This document shows, in pieces, positions 10,327-20,054 of a DNA stretch of 64,000 bases (position 1 is the stretch's first letter; each line of letters begins with the position of its first letter). The stretch spans positions 62,001 to 126,000 of the forward strand of contig NZ_CANLER010000008.1 of assembly GCF_947489715.1 (NCBI RefSeq), given 5' to 3'. Source of the stretch: an uncultured Roseovarius sp. Its GTDB lineage: Bacteria; Pseudomonadota; Alphaproteobacteria; Rhodobacterales; Rhodobacteraceae. Under the pieces are notes generated by a model. It worked only from the letters and a program-made list of their open reading frames with translations. It was not told where the DNA came from and searched no databases. Position numbers and translations under genes: made by a program.

Positions 10327-10926
10327 TCAGGCGTTTGAACTTAGGCCTATGCCTGACCCAACCATCTGAACAACGGTTGCAACTTCGCGTTCCGAGAAAC
10401 CCTTTCCAGAGAATACCAGGTGTCGTGCGTGGGCTTCGACCAGATCCAGTATCAGGCGCGCCTTGTCGACCTGGTTTGACTTATCCGATGGATTCAATGC
10501 GGAAAGACAGCCGAATATTCCAGAGATCAGGCTTTTTCGGGTTGGCGCAAATGCATCTGCAACGGCGGATGTTCTTACGGCTTCAGCGAGTATCTCGACC
10601 GCGAGCAAGACGTTATCCGCCTCCGCCGCGTAACGAAGGTAGCCTTCCAGAAACTCTTGCAACCGATCTTGTGCGGGTTTGTCCGCCCGCAACTGTTCAA
10701 CGAATGGCGCGATCTTCAGAGCTTCGAGGCGCGCGATTTCGATCAACACGGCTTCCTTACTCGGGAAATGGTTATAGAGGTTGCCTAGGCTGACTCCGGC
10801 TCGCTTTGCAATCTCACGAACGCCCGCCCTTTGATAGCCAAGTTCCAAAAACGCCCGTACCGCGGTTTCCAGAATGTGCTGGCGTCGCTTGTCGGCTTCG
10901 ATTTGCCTGTTCGTTTTTATCGGCAT
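10327..10926 (-). CDS. TetR/AcrR-family transcriptional regulator
   Basis: The 199-aa protein has an N-terminal helix-turn-helix (VREIAKRAGVSLGNLYNHF, about residues 36-54) typical of TetR repressors, followed by an alpha-helical ligand-binding domain that is not assignable. It is divergent from a small membrane protein gene and a fatty acid hydroxylase gene. A TGAAC-N4-GTTCA palindrome lies in the shared promoter, so the likely role is repression of both itself and that operon in response to a lipid-like or other small ligand. Confidence 0.9.
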   Translation of the reverse strand: MPIKTNRQIEADKRRQHILETAVRAFLELGYQRAGVREIAKRAGVSLGNLYNHFPSKEAVLIEIARLEALKIAPFVEQLRADKPAQDRLQEFLEGYLRYAAEADNVLLAVEILAEAVRTSAVADAFAPTRKSLISGIFGCLSALNPSDKSNQVDKARLILDLVEAHARHLVFSGKGFSEREVATVVQMVGSGIGLSSNA

Positions 10927-10964
10927 GACTTGCGTACCTTATCTGGTTGCCCTAAGTAATTCAA

Positions 10965-10978
10965 TGAACAGTCGTTCA
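10965..10978. promoter_or_regulatory. Probable TetR operator
   Basis: The inverted repeat TGAAC-AGTC-GTTCA lies 38 bp upstream of the TetR start and 20 bp upstream of the divergent small membrane gene. Its form and position fit a TetR-type operator controlling both directions. Confidence 0.6.
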
Positions 10979-10997
10979 CTGAAATTAGGAGAGCAGA

Positions 10998-11177
10998 ATG
11001 AGAATGCAGAAATACTGGTACCTCGGGTTTCTTGGTTTGGTAGGAATATACTTCCTCCCCGAAGTCACCAAGGTGTTTTCAGGCGAAGCGAGCCTATGGA
11101 AGCTGACAAACATTCTTTGGTTCCTGTGGTTTTTGAACTTCATACCGGATGGCAAATCAGAGAAGAGGGAAGACTGA
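10998..11177 (+). CDS. 59-aa small membrane protein
   Basis: This short open frame starts MRMQKYWYLGFLGLVGIYF and has two hydrophobic segments (about residues 5-21 and 37-49) with a charged C-terminus ending KSEKRED. A good ribosome-binding site (TTAGGAGAG) lies just upstream, and the stop codon is two bases before the ATG of the fatty acid hydroxylase gene, so the two are almost certainly cotranslated. The function is unknown; I infer a partner or stabiliser of the membrane hydroxylase. It is divergent from the TetR gene. Confidence 0.75.
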   Translation: MRMQKYWYLGFLGLVGIYFLPEVTKVFSGEASLWKLTNILWFLWFLNFIPDGKSEKRED

Positions 11178-11179
11178 TC

Positions 11180-12049
11180 ATGGACTTCATCGATCATCAT
11201 TTTGCCGCGTTTTCTGAAGCCTTCAATATCTTGGAACTGATCGGATTGGTGTTTCTGATCGCGATTGTTTCGGAAACCGTTTGGGATTTCTTTTCGGGCG
11301 CGCGAAGGAAACTGGGCGAGTCCTTTGCCAACTACGCCATCGCGTTGGGCAATATCCTCTTGGAGCGGACCGTGTACGGCCTTGTTTTCGTGATCATGTT
11401 GGTTACGATTTCATACCTGTTACCCTATCACCTGCCGGTGACGTGGTGGACATGGATGCTGGCCGTTCTGGTGGCTGATTTCACCCATTATTGGATGCAC
11501 CGGTGGGAGCATGAGGTGCGTTTTCTTTGGGCGTATCACAGTGTTCACCACTCCTCTCCCGAGTACAATCTGACAACCGCCCTGCGATTGGGTTGGGTAG
11601 AAGGATTCATCGAGTGGGTGTTCTTTGTGCCCATGATCCTGATCGGATTCGATGTGGTGCAGGCTATTATCGCGATTTCCATCGTCGTGGCCTATCAGAC
11701 GTGGATTCACACCGAGAAGGTAGGCAAACTCGGCTGGGCCGACCGCGTATTCAACACGCCGTCGGTGCATCGTGTGCACCATGGGTCAAACAGCAGGTAT
11801 CTCGACAAGAACTATGGTGGCATTCTGATCATCTGGGACCGTCTGTTCGGCACGTATCAGGCCGAAGATGAGAAGGTGACCTACGGCATTACGAACCCCT
11901 TGGAAACCAGCAACCCCCTGATTATCAACTTCCACGAATTCTGGGCAATTGGGCGCGATGTCAAAAATGCTGACACATGGCGCGATGCATTCGGGTACGT
12001 TTTTCGAGGACCAGGATGGTCACCCGCAAGGAAAGAGCAAAACAAGTAA
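11180..12049 (+). CDS. Sterol desaturase / fatty acid hydroxylase family protein
   Basis: The 289-aa integral membrane protein has the di-iron histidine clusters of this superfamily: HYWMH (about residues 103-107), HSVHH (120-124) and HRVHH further on, between several hydrophobic helices. Members hydroxylate or desaturate lipid substrates in the membrane; the substrate here is not predictable. I chose the ATG at 11180, preceded by GAGGGAAG and abutting the stop of the 59-aa gene. The longer in-frame reading from 10874 crosses the promoter and the small gene and was rejected. It is probably controlled by the divergent TetR regulator. Confidence 0.9.
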   Translation: MDFIDHHFAAFSEAFNILELIGLVFLIAIVSETVWDFFSGARRKLGESFANYAIALGNILLERTVYGLVFVIMLVTISYLLPYHLPVTWWTWMLAVLVADFTHYWMHRWEHEVRFLWAYHSVHHSSPEYNLTTALRLGWVEGFIEWVFFVPMILIGFDVVQAIIAISIVVAYQTWIHTEKVGKLGWADRVFNTPSVHRVHHGSNSRYLDKNYGGILIIWDRLFGTYQAEDEKVTYGITNPLETSNPLIINFHEFWAIGRDVKNADTWRDAFGYVFRGPGWSPARKEQNK

Positions 12050-12106
12050 CAACGGCACTTGAAGCAGGCATTAGAGCAGCGGAGATGAAGGCCCGTTGCG
12101 TCTGCT

Positions 12107-13189
12107 TTACCGCACTTTCAGCGTGGCCAGTCCGATCATTGCCAGGATGAGCGCGATGATCCAGAAGCGGATGACGATCTGCGGTTCGGCCCAGCCTTTT
12201 TTCTCGTAGTGGTGGTGGATCGGGGCCATCAGGAACACGCGTTTGCCGGTGCGTTTGAAGTAGAGGACCTGGATGATCACCGAAAGCGCCTCGACCACGA
12301 AGAGGCCGCCGACGATGCCGAGAACGATCTCGTGTTTGGCGGCGACGGCGATGGCGCCAAGCGCACCGCCCAGGGCCAGCGAGCCGGTGTCGCCCATGAA
12401 GACGGCAGCGGGCGGGGCGTTGTACCAGAGGAACCCGAGGCCACCACCGCAAAGGCCCGCGACGAAGACCATGATTTCACCGGTGCCGGGCACGTAATGG
12501 ACGTCGAGATATTCGGTGAAGTCGACGCGGCCCACGGCATAGGCGATGAGGCCCAGCGTACCCGCGGCGATCATCACCGGCATGATGGCAAGCCCGTCCA
12601 GACCGTCGGTCAGGTTCACGGAATTGGCGGCACCGACGATGACGAACATGGCGAAGGGGATGAAGAAGATGCCGAGGTTCAGCAGCGTGTCCTTGAAGAC
12701 CGGCAGGGCGAGCTTGTACTGCAATGCGTCAGGGTGGGCGAGCGTGGCCCAGTAGGCGGCGATGCCTGCGATCAGGAAGCCGACGCCGAGGCGCACCTTG
12801 CCGGGCACGCCCGAGGTGTTCTGTTTCGAGACCTTGGCGTAATCATCCAGAAATCCGATCATGCCGAAGGACATGGTGACGAAAAGCACCAGCCAGACGA
12901 AGGTGTTATCAAGCCGCGCCCAGAAGATGGTTGAGGTCAGCAGCGCGCCCACGATCAGGAGGCCCCCCATCGTCGGCGTGCCGGCCTTGACGAAATGCCC
13001 CTCGGGGCCGTCATCGCGAATGGGCTGCCCCTTGCCCTGTTTGCGGCGCAGCACGTTGATCAGCGGTTTGCCGAAGATGAAGCCAAAGACCAGCGCGGTC
13101 ATGAAGGCCCCGCCAGAGCGGAAGGTGATATAGCGAAAGAGGTTGAAGAAATCCCCGCCATCGGACCACAAGGTCAACCAATAGAGCAT
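12107..13189 (-). CDS. mraY: Phospho-MurNAc-pentapeptide transferase MraY
   Basis: MraY attaches phospho-MurNAc-pentapeptide to undecaprenyl phosphate, making lipid I in the cytoplasmic membrane. The 360-aa protein has about ten hydrophobic segments. It carries the catalytic FLDDYAK and [10 protein letters not shown] motifs and the conserved [11 protein letters not shown] loop near the C-terminus. Its start directly follows the murF stop with no gap. Downstream, the fatty acid hydroxylase gene converges on it instead of murD following. Confidence 0.98.
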   Translation of the reverse strand: MLYWLTLWSDGGDFFNLFRYITFRSGGAFMTALVFGFIFGKPLINVLRRKQGKGQPIRDDGPEGHFVKAGTPTMGGLLIVGALLTSTIFWARLDNTFVWLVLFVTMSFGMIGFLDDYAKVSKQNTSGVPGKVRLGVGFLIAGIAAYWATLAHPDALQYKLALPVFKDTLLNLGIFFIPFAMFVIVGAANSVNLTDGLDGLAIMPVMIAAGTLGLIAYAVGRVDFTEYLDVHYVPGTGEIMVFVAGLCGGGLGFLWYNAPPAAVFMGDTGSLALGGALGAIAVAAKHEIVLGIVGGLFVVEALSVIIQVLYFKRTGKRVFLMAPIHHHYEKKGWAEPQIVIRFWIIALILAMIGLATLKVR

Positions 13190-14629
13190 TTAAGCGTCCC
13201 CTCTTTCGGCGTCCATCACCCGGCCTGCCTTGCGCAGCGCCTCGACCACCTGGCTGACGCGGCTGCCCTTGGAGCCTTTGACCAGCACCACATCGCCCGC
13301 GTCGATAATGCGGTGGGCCTGTTCTGCCAATTCTTGGGCGGTGTCAACCTGTCGGCCACGTTTGGGCTCGGGGAGTGACTTCCAAAGCGCATGCATGCAC
13401 GGGCCGACGCAATGGACGATGTGCAGGTCGGCGATATGCGGCAAGGCGGCGATGTCGCGGTGCAGGGCGATCTCATCCGGGCCAAGTTCCAGCATGTCGC
13501 CCAGAATGGCGACGCGGCGGCCTTTTGAGACGCGTCCGATGCCATCCTTGGGGGTGGCGGCGGCCAGCACTTCAAGCGCGGCGGCCATCGAGGTGGGGTT
13601 TGCGTTGAACGCGTCGTCAATCAGATCGAAGGTGAGGTCTTCGTCGGCCTCGTCCAGGGCCACCACCTCACGCGTGCCGCGCCCGGCGGGGGGCTGCCAG
13701 TTGGCAATGTCCAGCGCGGCCATGTCGCTGTCGCCACCCAGGGCATCGGTGGCGGCAAGCACCCCCAGCCCGTTCATGGCGAAATGCCGCCCGGCGCTGT
13801 TGATCTTGAAGATCACGCGGGCGTCGCCCACCTGCGCCTGTACCACGGTCTTGTCATCGCTGAGGCTGACGCGGGTGAGGGTATAATCCTGGCTGGCCTC
13901 GCCGAAGGTCACGATCTGGGCGCCGAGGCTGCGGGCCTTTTCAAGTAGGATCGGCGTGGTTGGAAGGTCAGCGTTGATGATCGCGGTGCCGCCCGGTTCC
14001 AGACCGTCGAAGATTGCCGCCTTTTCGCGGGCGATGCCGTCGATATCATCGAACGCCTCAAGATGCGCGGCGGCAACGGTGGTGATCATCGCCACATGCG
14101 GGCGGGCCATGCGGGCCAGCGGTGCGATCTCGCCGGGATGGTTCATGCCGATCTCGATCACCGCGAATTCGGTATCGACGGGCATGCGGGCCAGGGTCAG
14201 GGGCACACCCCAGTGGTTGTTGTAACTGGCCTCGGCCGCATGGGTCCTGCCCTGCGCGCGCAACACGTCGCGCAGCATTTCCTTGGTCGAGGTCTTGCCC
14301 ACCGATCCGGTGACCGCCACAACACGGGCGTTTGAACGCGCGCGTGCGGCCTGCCCCAGCTTTTCCAGTGCAGGCAGAACATCGTCGACGATCAGCAGTG
14401 GCGCGTCAGCGGCCACGCCGTCGGGGATGTGGCTGACCAGCGCGGCAGAGGCCCCCTTTTCCAACGCCTGCGCCACGAAATCATGGCCGTCGCGCACATC
14501 CTTGAGCGCCACGAATAAATCGCCGGGTGCAATGGTGCGGGTATCAATGGAAACGCCGGTAGCCTGCCAATCGCCCTGCGCCTGCCCGCCGGTGGCGGTG
14601 GCGGCGTCAGCGGCGGTCCAGAGGCTCAT
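13190..14629 (-). CDS. murF: UDP-MurNAc-tripeptide--D-Ala-D-Ala ligase MurF
   Basis: MurF adds D-Ala-D-Ala to the UDP-MurNAc-tripeptide, finishing the pentapeptide precursor. The 479-aa protein has the ATP loop GSVGKTSTKEML at about residues 108-119, the NHWGVPLTLARM segment, and the conserved DAFNANPTSM motif of the MurF central domain. It overlaps murE by four bases and abuts mraY. Confidence 0.98.
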   Translation of the reverse strand: MSLWTAADAATATGGQAQGDWQATGVSIDTRTIAPGDLFVALKDVRDGHDFVAQALEKGASAALVSHIPDGVAADAPLLIVDDVLPALEKLGQAARARSNARVVAVTGSVGKTSTKEMLRDVLRAQGRTHAAEASYNNHWGVPLTLARMPVDTEFAVIEIGMNHPGEIAPLARMARPHVAMITTVAAAHLEAFDDIDGIAREKAAIFDGLEPGGTAIINADLPTTPILLEKARSLGAQIVTFGEASQDYTLTRVSLSDDKTVVQAQVGDARVIFKINSAGRHFAMNGLGVLAATDALGGDSDMAALDIANWQPPAGRGTREVVALDEADEDLTFDLIDDAFNANPTSMAAALEVLAAATPKDGIGRVSKGRRVAILGDMLELGPDEIALHRDIAALPHIADLHIVHCVGPCMHALWKSLPEPKRGRQVDTAQELAEQAHRIIDAGDVVLVKGSKGSRVSQVVEALRKAGRVMDAERGDA

Positions 14630-16134
14630 GCGAGCCCTCCGTCCAGCGCGGCCACGGCGACGCTGGCCTGTTCGCTATCATCGAAGGGCAGGATATCATC
14701 GCCAACGATTTGGCCGGTTTCATGCCCCTTGCCCGAAATCAGCAGCGCATCGCCGGGACCAAGCGCATCGACACCGCGCAAAATCGCCTCGGCCCGGTCG
14801 CCGATATTGGTGGCCTCGGGGCAGCCCTGCATCACTGCGGCGCGGATGCTGGCGGGGTCTTCGGAGCGCGGGTTGTCATCGGTCACGATCACCAGATCGG
14901 CGTTTTCCTCTGCCGCCTGCCCCATCAGCGGACGTTTGCCCGGGTCGCGGTCACCGCCCGCGCCGACAATCGCAATGAGACGGCCCATCACATGCGGGCG
15001 CAGGGCCTTGAGCGCGGTCGCGACCGCATCGGGCGTATGGGCGTAATCGACGAACACCGCCGCGCCGTTTTCGCGGGTCGCGGCCAGTTGCATCCGGCCC
15101 CGCACGGTTTTCATCTGCGGCAGGGTTTCGAACACATGATCCGGGTCGGCCCCTGCCCCGATACAAAGCCCGGCGGCCAGCAACAGGTTTTCACCTTGAA
15201 AGCCACCGATCAGGTCAAGCTTGATCTGGTGCACCTCGCCCAGCCAGGAAAACCGCAATCGCTGGCCGGTCGCCTCGAACCGCTGGGCATTGAGTTGCAG
15301 ATCGGCGCCATCGCTGCGCCCGACGGTGATCAGGTGCTGATTGCGCGCCTGCGCGATGGCCACCATATCGGTGCCGCGCGCGTCGTCGATATTGATCACG
15401 GCGGTGCCTTCTTCAGGCAGCACGCGTGCCAGCAAACCGGCCTTGGCGGCAAAATATTCTTCGAAATCAGCGTGATAGTCCAGGTGATCCTGGGTGAAAT
15501 TGGTAAAGCCCGCCGCCATCAGGCGCACGCCATCGAGACGCCGTTGCGCCAGCCCGTGGCTTGACGCCTCCATCGCGGCATGGGTCACGCCGGCGGCATC
15601 AGCCTCGGCCAGAACCCGGTGCAGGGTGATCGGCTCGGGCGTGGTATGGGCCAGCGGGGCGGCATAGGCCCCTTCGACTCCTGTTGTGCCCAGATTGATC
15701 GCATCCAGGCCCAGCTCGGCCCAGATCTGACGGGTGAAACTGGCGACCGATGTCTTGCCATTGGTACCGGTAACGGCCACCATCACCTCGGGCTGGGCGC
15801 CGTACCAGAGCGCCGCCGCATAGGACAAAGTCTGACGTGGATCTTCGGCGACGATCAGGGCCGCCTCGCTCTCGGCCAGCTCCTCATAGGCCATGCGGGC
15901 CCCATCGGTATCGGTCAAGACCGCCCCAGCCCCCATGCGCAGCGCATATTTGATGAATTCGCCACCATGCACGCGGGTACCCGGCAGGGCGGCAAAAAGG
16001 AAACCGTCTTTCACCTCGCGGCTGTCAACGGCAAGACCGGTCACATCGGACTTGCGCCCGCCTTGGGCGGTCAAGCCCAGTTCGGCCAAGGATTTTGTCT
16101 GCCCCACCGCCGTTGTCCCCTTTTCCCGGGTCAA
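14626..16134 (-). CDS. murE: UDP-MurNAc-L-Ala-D-Glu--meso-diaminopimelate ligase MurE
   Basis: MurE adds the third amino acid of the stem peptide. The 502-aa protein has the ATP loop GTNGKTSV at residues 123-130 and the C-terminal DNPRSEDP motif. In this family DNPR marks meso-diaminopimelate, not lysine, as substrate, consistent with a Gram-negative cell wall. It overlaps ftsI upstream and murF downstream by four bases each. Confidence 0.98.
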   Translation of the reverse strand: MTREKGTTAVGQTKSLAELGLTAQGGRKSDVTGLAVDSREVKDGFLFAALPGTRVHGGEFIKYALRMGAGAVLTDTDGARMAYEELAESEAALIVAEDPRQTLSYAAALWYGAQPEVMVAVTGTNGKTSVASFTRQIWAELGLDAINLGTTGVEGAYAAPLAHTTPEPITLHRVLAEADAAGVTHAAMEASSHGLAQRRLDGVRLMAAGFTNFTQDHLDYHADFEEYFAAKAGLLARVLPEEGTAVINIDDARGTDMVAIAQARNQHLITVGRSDGADLQLNAQRFEATGQRLRFSWLGEVHQIKLDLIGGFQGENLLLAAGLCIGAGADPDHVFETLPQMKTVRGRMQLAATRENGAAVFVDYAHTPDAVATALKALRPHVMGRLIAIVGAGGDRDPGKRPLMGQAAEENADLVIVTDDNPRSEDPASIRAAVMQGCPEATNIGDRAEAILRGVDALGPGDALLISGKGHETGQIVGDDILPFDDSEQASVAVAALDGGLA

Positions 16135-17915
16135 TTGGATGTAAGGGTTATACCGCTTAACTCGGCGGGTTCAATCACCGGGCGTACCCCCAGAAGCGGG
16201 GCGACGCGGCGTATCAGTTCGGCGGCGACGGGCACGGCAGTCCAGCCTGCAGTGCGGCGCGGCTCTTTCCCCGAGGTTTCGACCGGTTCGTCCAGCGTGA
16301 CAACCAGTACATATTGCGGATCATGGGCCGGGAAGAAGCTGGCGAAAGTGGCAATCACCTTGTCCTTGTAATAGCCACCCCCACGTTCCTTGGGCTTGTC
16401 GGCGGTGCCGGTTTTGCCCGCAACGGCATAGCCTTCGACCTCACCAAAGCTGGCGGTGCCTTCGGTCACGACCTTGCGCAGCATGATCTGGGCCGCCTGT
16501 GCCGAGCGTTCGGACATTACCCGCGGGCCCAGTTGCGCGCGCGGCTGCTTGATCAGTGTCGGCGTGACCAGCGTACCGCCATTGGCGATCGCGGCATAGC
16601 CTGCCGCCAGGTGCAGCGGGCTGGAGGAGAGGCCGTGGCCATAGGAAATCGTCATCGCCGATAATTCGGACCATTTTGGCGGCAGAAGCGGTTTGCCGCC
16701 CTTGGCCTCGACAATCTCAAGCGGGGTCGGATCGAAAAAGCCCAGGTTTTTCAGAAAGTCCTGCTGACGTTTGGCGCCGATCATCTGGGCAATGCGGGCG
16801 GTGCCAATATTCGAGGATTTGACGATCACCTTGCTGACGCTGAGTTCCTTTCCGTAATTGTGGAAATCGCGGATTCTGTGTTTGCCCCAGACAAGTGGCC
16901 CCTTGATGTCGATGATGGTCGAGGGGTTCACAAGGCCCAGCTCCATCGCCTGCACCACCGCGAAAATCTTGAACGTGCTGCCCAGTTCATAAACCCCCTG
17001 CACGGCGCGGTTGAACAGCGGGCTGTCCGAAGGCGAGCCTTCGATCGGGGCGCGCGGGCGTTTGTTCGGGTCGAAATCAGGCAGGGAGGCCAGCGCGATC
17101 AGTTCGCCGGTCTTGACGTCCATCAGGACCGCGGCGGCCCCCTTGGCATTCATCAGTTTCATGCCGCCATAGAGCACCCGCTCGGTCGCGGATTGCACCG
17201 ACAGGTCCAGTGACAGCCTAAGCGGCTCGTGACCCCGGGCCGGGTCCCGCAGACGGTCATCGAAGTGTTTTTCGATCCCAGCCACGCCGATCACCTCGGC
17301 GGCATGCACGCCCTCGCGGCCAAAACTGGCCCCGCCCAGCACATGCGCCGCCAGCTTGCCATTAGGATAAAGCCGCATCTCGCGCGGGCCGAACAGCAGC
17401 CCCGGCTCGCCCAGATCATGCACGGCCTGCATCTGCTCGGGGCTGATTTTCTTCTTGATCCACAGGAACTTGCGTTTCCCGGTGAAATCTTTGACCAGCC
17501 GGTCCCGATCCAGATCCGGGAAGATTTCAGCCAGCTTGTCCGCGGCCTTCAACGGCTCGATCATCTGCTGCGGCTGCGCATAGAGGCTGTGGGTTTCGAA
17601 ATTGGTGGCCAGAATGCGGCCCTTGCGATCCACGATGTCCGAGCGTTGCGCCACGATGCTGGCGCCCGCGACCGAGCTGCGCGGCTCGGACGGCTCGGAA
17701 CTGGCCAGAACACCCATGCGCCCACCCACCAGCGCGAAGGCACAGAAGAACATCGCGCCCATGACCAGCAGACGGCCTTCGGCGCGGGTGCGGGCACGGT
17801 CGCGCATTTCCTCGTGCCTCAGGCGGATATTCTCGCGCTCGATCGCATCGGGGTTTTCGCCCTTGCTGCGGGCGTCAAGAATTCGCGCCAGGGGACGCAG
17901 TGGCGTGCGAATCAT
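16131..17915 (-). CDS. ftsI: Septal peptidoglycan transpeptidase FtsI (PBP3)
   Basis: FtsI cross-links septal peptidoglycan in the periplasm. The 594-aa protein has a cytoplasmic tail of about 48 residues, one transmembrane anchor (about 48-70) and a pedestal domain. The penicillin-binding domain has the active-site SxxK (S313-TF-K316), an SSN motif and a KTGTADKP motif. It overlaps ftsL upstream and murE downstream by four bases each. Confidence 0.97.
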   Translation of the reverse strand: MIRTPLRPLARILDARSKGENPDAIERENIRLRHEEMRDRARTRAEGRLLVMGAMFFCAFALVGGRMGVLASSEPSEPRSSVAGASIVAQRSDIVDRKGRILATNFETHSLYAQPQQMIEPLKAADKLAEIFPDLDRDRLVKDFTGKRKFLWIKKKISPEQMQAVHDLGEPGLLFGPREMRLYPNGKLAAHVLGGASFGREGVHAAEVIGVAGIEKHFDDRLRDPARGHEPLRLSLDLSVQSATERVLYGGMKLMNAKGAAAVLMDVKTGELIALASLPDFDPNKRPRAPIEGSPSDSPLFNRAVQGVYELGSTFKIFAVVQAMELGLVNPSTIIDIKGPLVWGKHRIRDFHNYGKELSVSKVIVKSSNIGTARIAQMIGAKRQQDFLKNLGFFDPTPLEIVEAKGGKPLLPPKWSELSAMTISYGHGLSSSPLHLAAGYAAIANGGTLVTPTLIKQPRAQLGPRVMSERSAQAAQIMLRKVVTEGTASFGEVEGYAVAGKTGTADKPKERGGGYYKDKVIATFASFFPAHDPQYVLVVTLDEPVETSGKEPRRTAGWTAVPVAAELIRRVAPLLGVRPVIEPAELSGITLTSN

Positions 17916-18256
17916 TCGGCCAGCTCCAGGTTGATAACGTCAACAGGATTGGTGATTGGCAGCAACTCTTTCGGCGGATAGGCGACCTGGTCGATCTTGC
18001 CGAACTGGTAGGGTTGCAGCGGCAAGAGGCCCAGCTTGTCGAAATTGATTTCGGCCAGATCGCGCAGGCGGTCAGGACGGTTGAGATAAGCCCATTCGGC
18101 ATTGAGGATGCGCAGGCGCTGGCGCGCCTCACTGATCTCGCGTTGCAGTTTCTCGGCCTTGCTGAGTGCTTCCTGCGTCTCGTAATTTTCATGATAGGCC
18201 CAGAAGGCCAGTCCGATTACCGAGAGGGCGGTCATCACATAGAAAAAGCTGCGCAT
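17912..18256 (-). CDS. ftsL: Cell division protein FtsL
   Basis: The 114-aa bitopic protein has one N-terminal transmembrane helix (about residues 4-22). A coiled-coil-like stretch follows (SKAEKLQREISEARQRL, about 33-49), then a short periplasmic tail. FtsL scaffolds the FtsQLB-FtsWI divisome complex. FtsL is poorly conserved, so the assignment rests on size, topology and the position between rsmH and ftsI. Its start overlaps the rsmH stop by one base. Confidence 0.9.
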   Translation of the reverse strand: MRSFFYVMTALSVIGLAFWAYHENYETQEALSKAEKLQREISEARQRLRILNAEWAYLNRPDRLRDLAEINFDKLGLLPLQPYQFGKIDQVAYPPKELLPITNPVDVINLELAE

Positions 18257-19239
18257 TAGTGGTCCCCTTTGAGATGTGGCATGCCGATGGCCTTGCGGTC
18301 GGTTTTGCCGGGTGCCGCATCGGTACGGACTGCCACCCGGAGTTTGGCGCTGCGGGAGCGCGGGTTTTCAGCAAGTTCGGCCTTGTCCGGGCCGATGGCC
18401 TTGCGGTTTTTGAGCGTGAATTGCGGTGTGGTGATTTCGGTCACGGGCCCGTGGCGGCTGCCCCGCCCGCCCGAGTCCGACCGCGCCTGGAAAAAGCGTT
18501 TGACCATCCGGTCCTCGATCGAGTGAAACGTGACCACCGCCAGATGCCCGCCGGGTTTGAGCGCACGTTCCGCAGCCTCCAGCCCGGCGATCAGCTCACC
18601 ATATTCGTCGTTCACGGCAATGCGGATCGCCTGAAAGCTACGGGTCGCGGGATGGGCCTGGCCCGGCTTGGACCGGGGCAGGCATTTTTCAATGATCCCG
18701 GCCAGTTGCAAGGTGGTGTTGACCGGCTCCAGCGTGCGCGCCTTTATGATGGCACGGGCGATGCGCCGGCTGGCACGCTCTTCGCCATAAAGATAGAGAA
18801 TGTCAGCCAAATCAGATTCCGATGCGTCGTTGACCAGATCGGCGGCGGAAAGGCCCTGCTGGCTCATCCGCATATCAAGCGGGCCGTCCTTCATGAAGGA
18901 AAAACCGCGATCGGCCTGATCAAGCTGCATGGAACTGACGCCCAGATCCAGCACCACACCGTCCAGATCGGCGGCATAGTCGTCAAGCTTCGAGAACACG
19001 CCCTGCACCAGCTCCAGCCTGTCACCGTAATGGGCAACCAGAGGTGCTGCCATCTTCAGCGCCAGCGGATCACGGTCGACGCCGATCAGTTTGTCGGCAC
19101 CCGCGTCCAGCAACGCACGGGCATAGCCACCCGCGCCGAATGTCCCATCCAGCCAGAGGCCACCAATCGGCGAACACGCGGCGATCAGAGGTGTGATGAG
19201 CACCGGGATGTGGGGGATATCAGCGGCAGCGTTCCCCAT
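18256..19239 (-). CDS. rsmH: 16S rRNA (cytosine-1402-N4)-methyltransferase RsmH
   Basis: RsmH (MraW) methylates N4 of C1402 in the 16S rRNA P-site. The 327-aa protein begins with [12 protein letters not shown] and has the SAM-binding [15 protein letters not shown] motif. It also carries the [15 protein letters not shown] and [11 protein letters not shown] family signatures. It lies three bases downstream of mraZ and overlaps ftsL by one base. Confidence 0.97.
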   Translation of the reverse strand: MGNAAADIPHIPVLITPLIAACSPIGGLWLDGTFGAGGYARALLDAGADKLIGVDRDPLALKMAAPLVAHYGDRLELVQGVFSKLDDYAADLDGVVLDLGVSSMQLDQADRGFSFMKDGPLDMRMSQQGLSAADLVNDASESDLADILYLYGEERASRRIARAIIKARTLEPVNTTLQLAGIIEKCLPRSKPGQAHPATRSFQAIRIAVNDEYGELIAGLEAAERALKPGGHLAVVTFHSIEDRMVKRFFQARSDSGGRGSRHGPVTEITTPQFTLKNRKAIGPDKAELAENPRSRSAKLRVAVRTDAAPGKTDRKAIGMPHLKGDH

Positions 19240-19242
19240 CGC

Positions 19243-19746
19243 TCAGCCCTCGTCGGGCGGGCTGATCAGGGAGAGAGGATCAAAGTCCTCGGGCTGTTCT
19301 TCCAGCCATGCATCGGTTTCGGCCGCCTCGATCTCTTCGTAGGTGTTCTTGTTCCAGATCTCGAAATAGTCGCCCATGGCAACCATCGTGGCATCCCCTT
19401 CCAGCCCGATCTGCTGGCGCAGGCGCTGTGGCAGGACAATGCGACCATCTTTGTCGATTTCCGTATCCCATGATTTCCCGAGGATCATCCGGCTGGCGCG
19501 CTTGCGCTCGACCGACCCGCGCGGGAGCTTGCGGATACCGGCCTCGATCTCGGCCATGTCGTCGATTGTATAGGCGTGAAGGCAATTCTTGAGGTGCGGC
19601 CCATGCAGCACCACCAGACGCGGCAGGGGATTTTCAGGGTAACGGGGATCGCCATCGGCCAGCACAGCGCGAAAATCGGCAGGGATCGACATCCGACCCT
19701 TACCGTCAACCTTCTGGTTGAACTCGCCTCTGAAGCTGAGAACCAC
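19243..19746 (-). CDS. mraZ: Transcriptional regulator MraZ
   Basis: MraZ is a nucleoid-associated ring-forming repressor of its own dcw promoter. The protein has two SpoVT/AbrB-like halves: FNQKVDGKGRMSIPADFR near the N-terminus and WDTEIDKDGRIVLPQRLR in the second half. I chose the GTG at 19746 (167 aa), preceded by GAGAGAGG, since the family normally begins right before the FRGEF motif. The longer reading to 19872 has an unrelated N-terminus. This is the first gene of the dcw cluster. Confidence 0.9.
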   Translation of the reverse strand: MVLSFRGEFNQKVDGKGRMSIPADFRAVLADGDPRYPENPLPRLVVLHGPHLKNCLHAYTIDDMAEIEAGIRKLPRGSVERKRASRMILGKSWDTEIDKDGRIVLPQRLRQQIGLEGDATMVAMGDYFEIWNKNTYEEIEAAETDAWLEEQPEDFDPLSLISPPDEG

Positions 19747-20019
19747 TGTCCCGTCTGCCTCTCTCGCCCCCAATGAACCTCTTAAAAACGAAACGGCGGA
19801 TTGAGCTGCTGCCACTGCCCAATCCGCCGCCCTCGTCCCGCTGTGCGGGGTGTGTCCAGCTGCGCGCGCCACCTGGGGGGATGTCTGCTCGCCCGCGCGC
19901 CGGATCCTTAGTTTCGATGAAAGCGGGTGCCTGTATGAAACCTGACTTGGGAGTTTTGGTTCGGGGTTCTTTGTTGCCCCTATGTCTTTCCCGTCCTCAT
20001 CGTGATTACATGGATGACA

Positions 20020-20054
20020 TGGGAATTCATGGAAATCAATGAAAATCTGTGGGA
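20020..20054 (+). promoter_or_regulatory. Possible MraZ-box array (10-bp-spaced TGGGA-like units)
   Basis: Units TGGGA, TGGAA, TGAAA and TGGGA begin at 20020, 20030, 20040 and 20050. The known MraZ target is a direct repeat of TGGGN separated by 5 bp, so the 10-bp period fits, although two of the four units are degenerate. The orientation is opposite to mraZ, and the array is about 275 bp from the start codon. Confidence 0.35.

Noticed and set aside
18166..19473. A 435-codon plus-strand frame opposite rsmH
   Set aside because: Antisense to rsmH, ftsL start and mraZ, with no recognisable domain.
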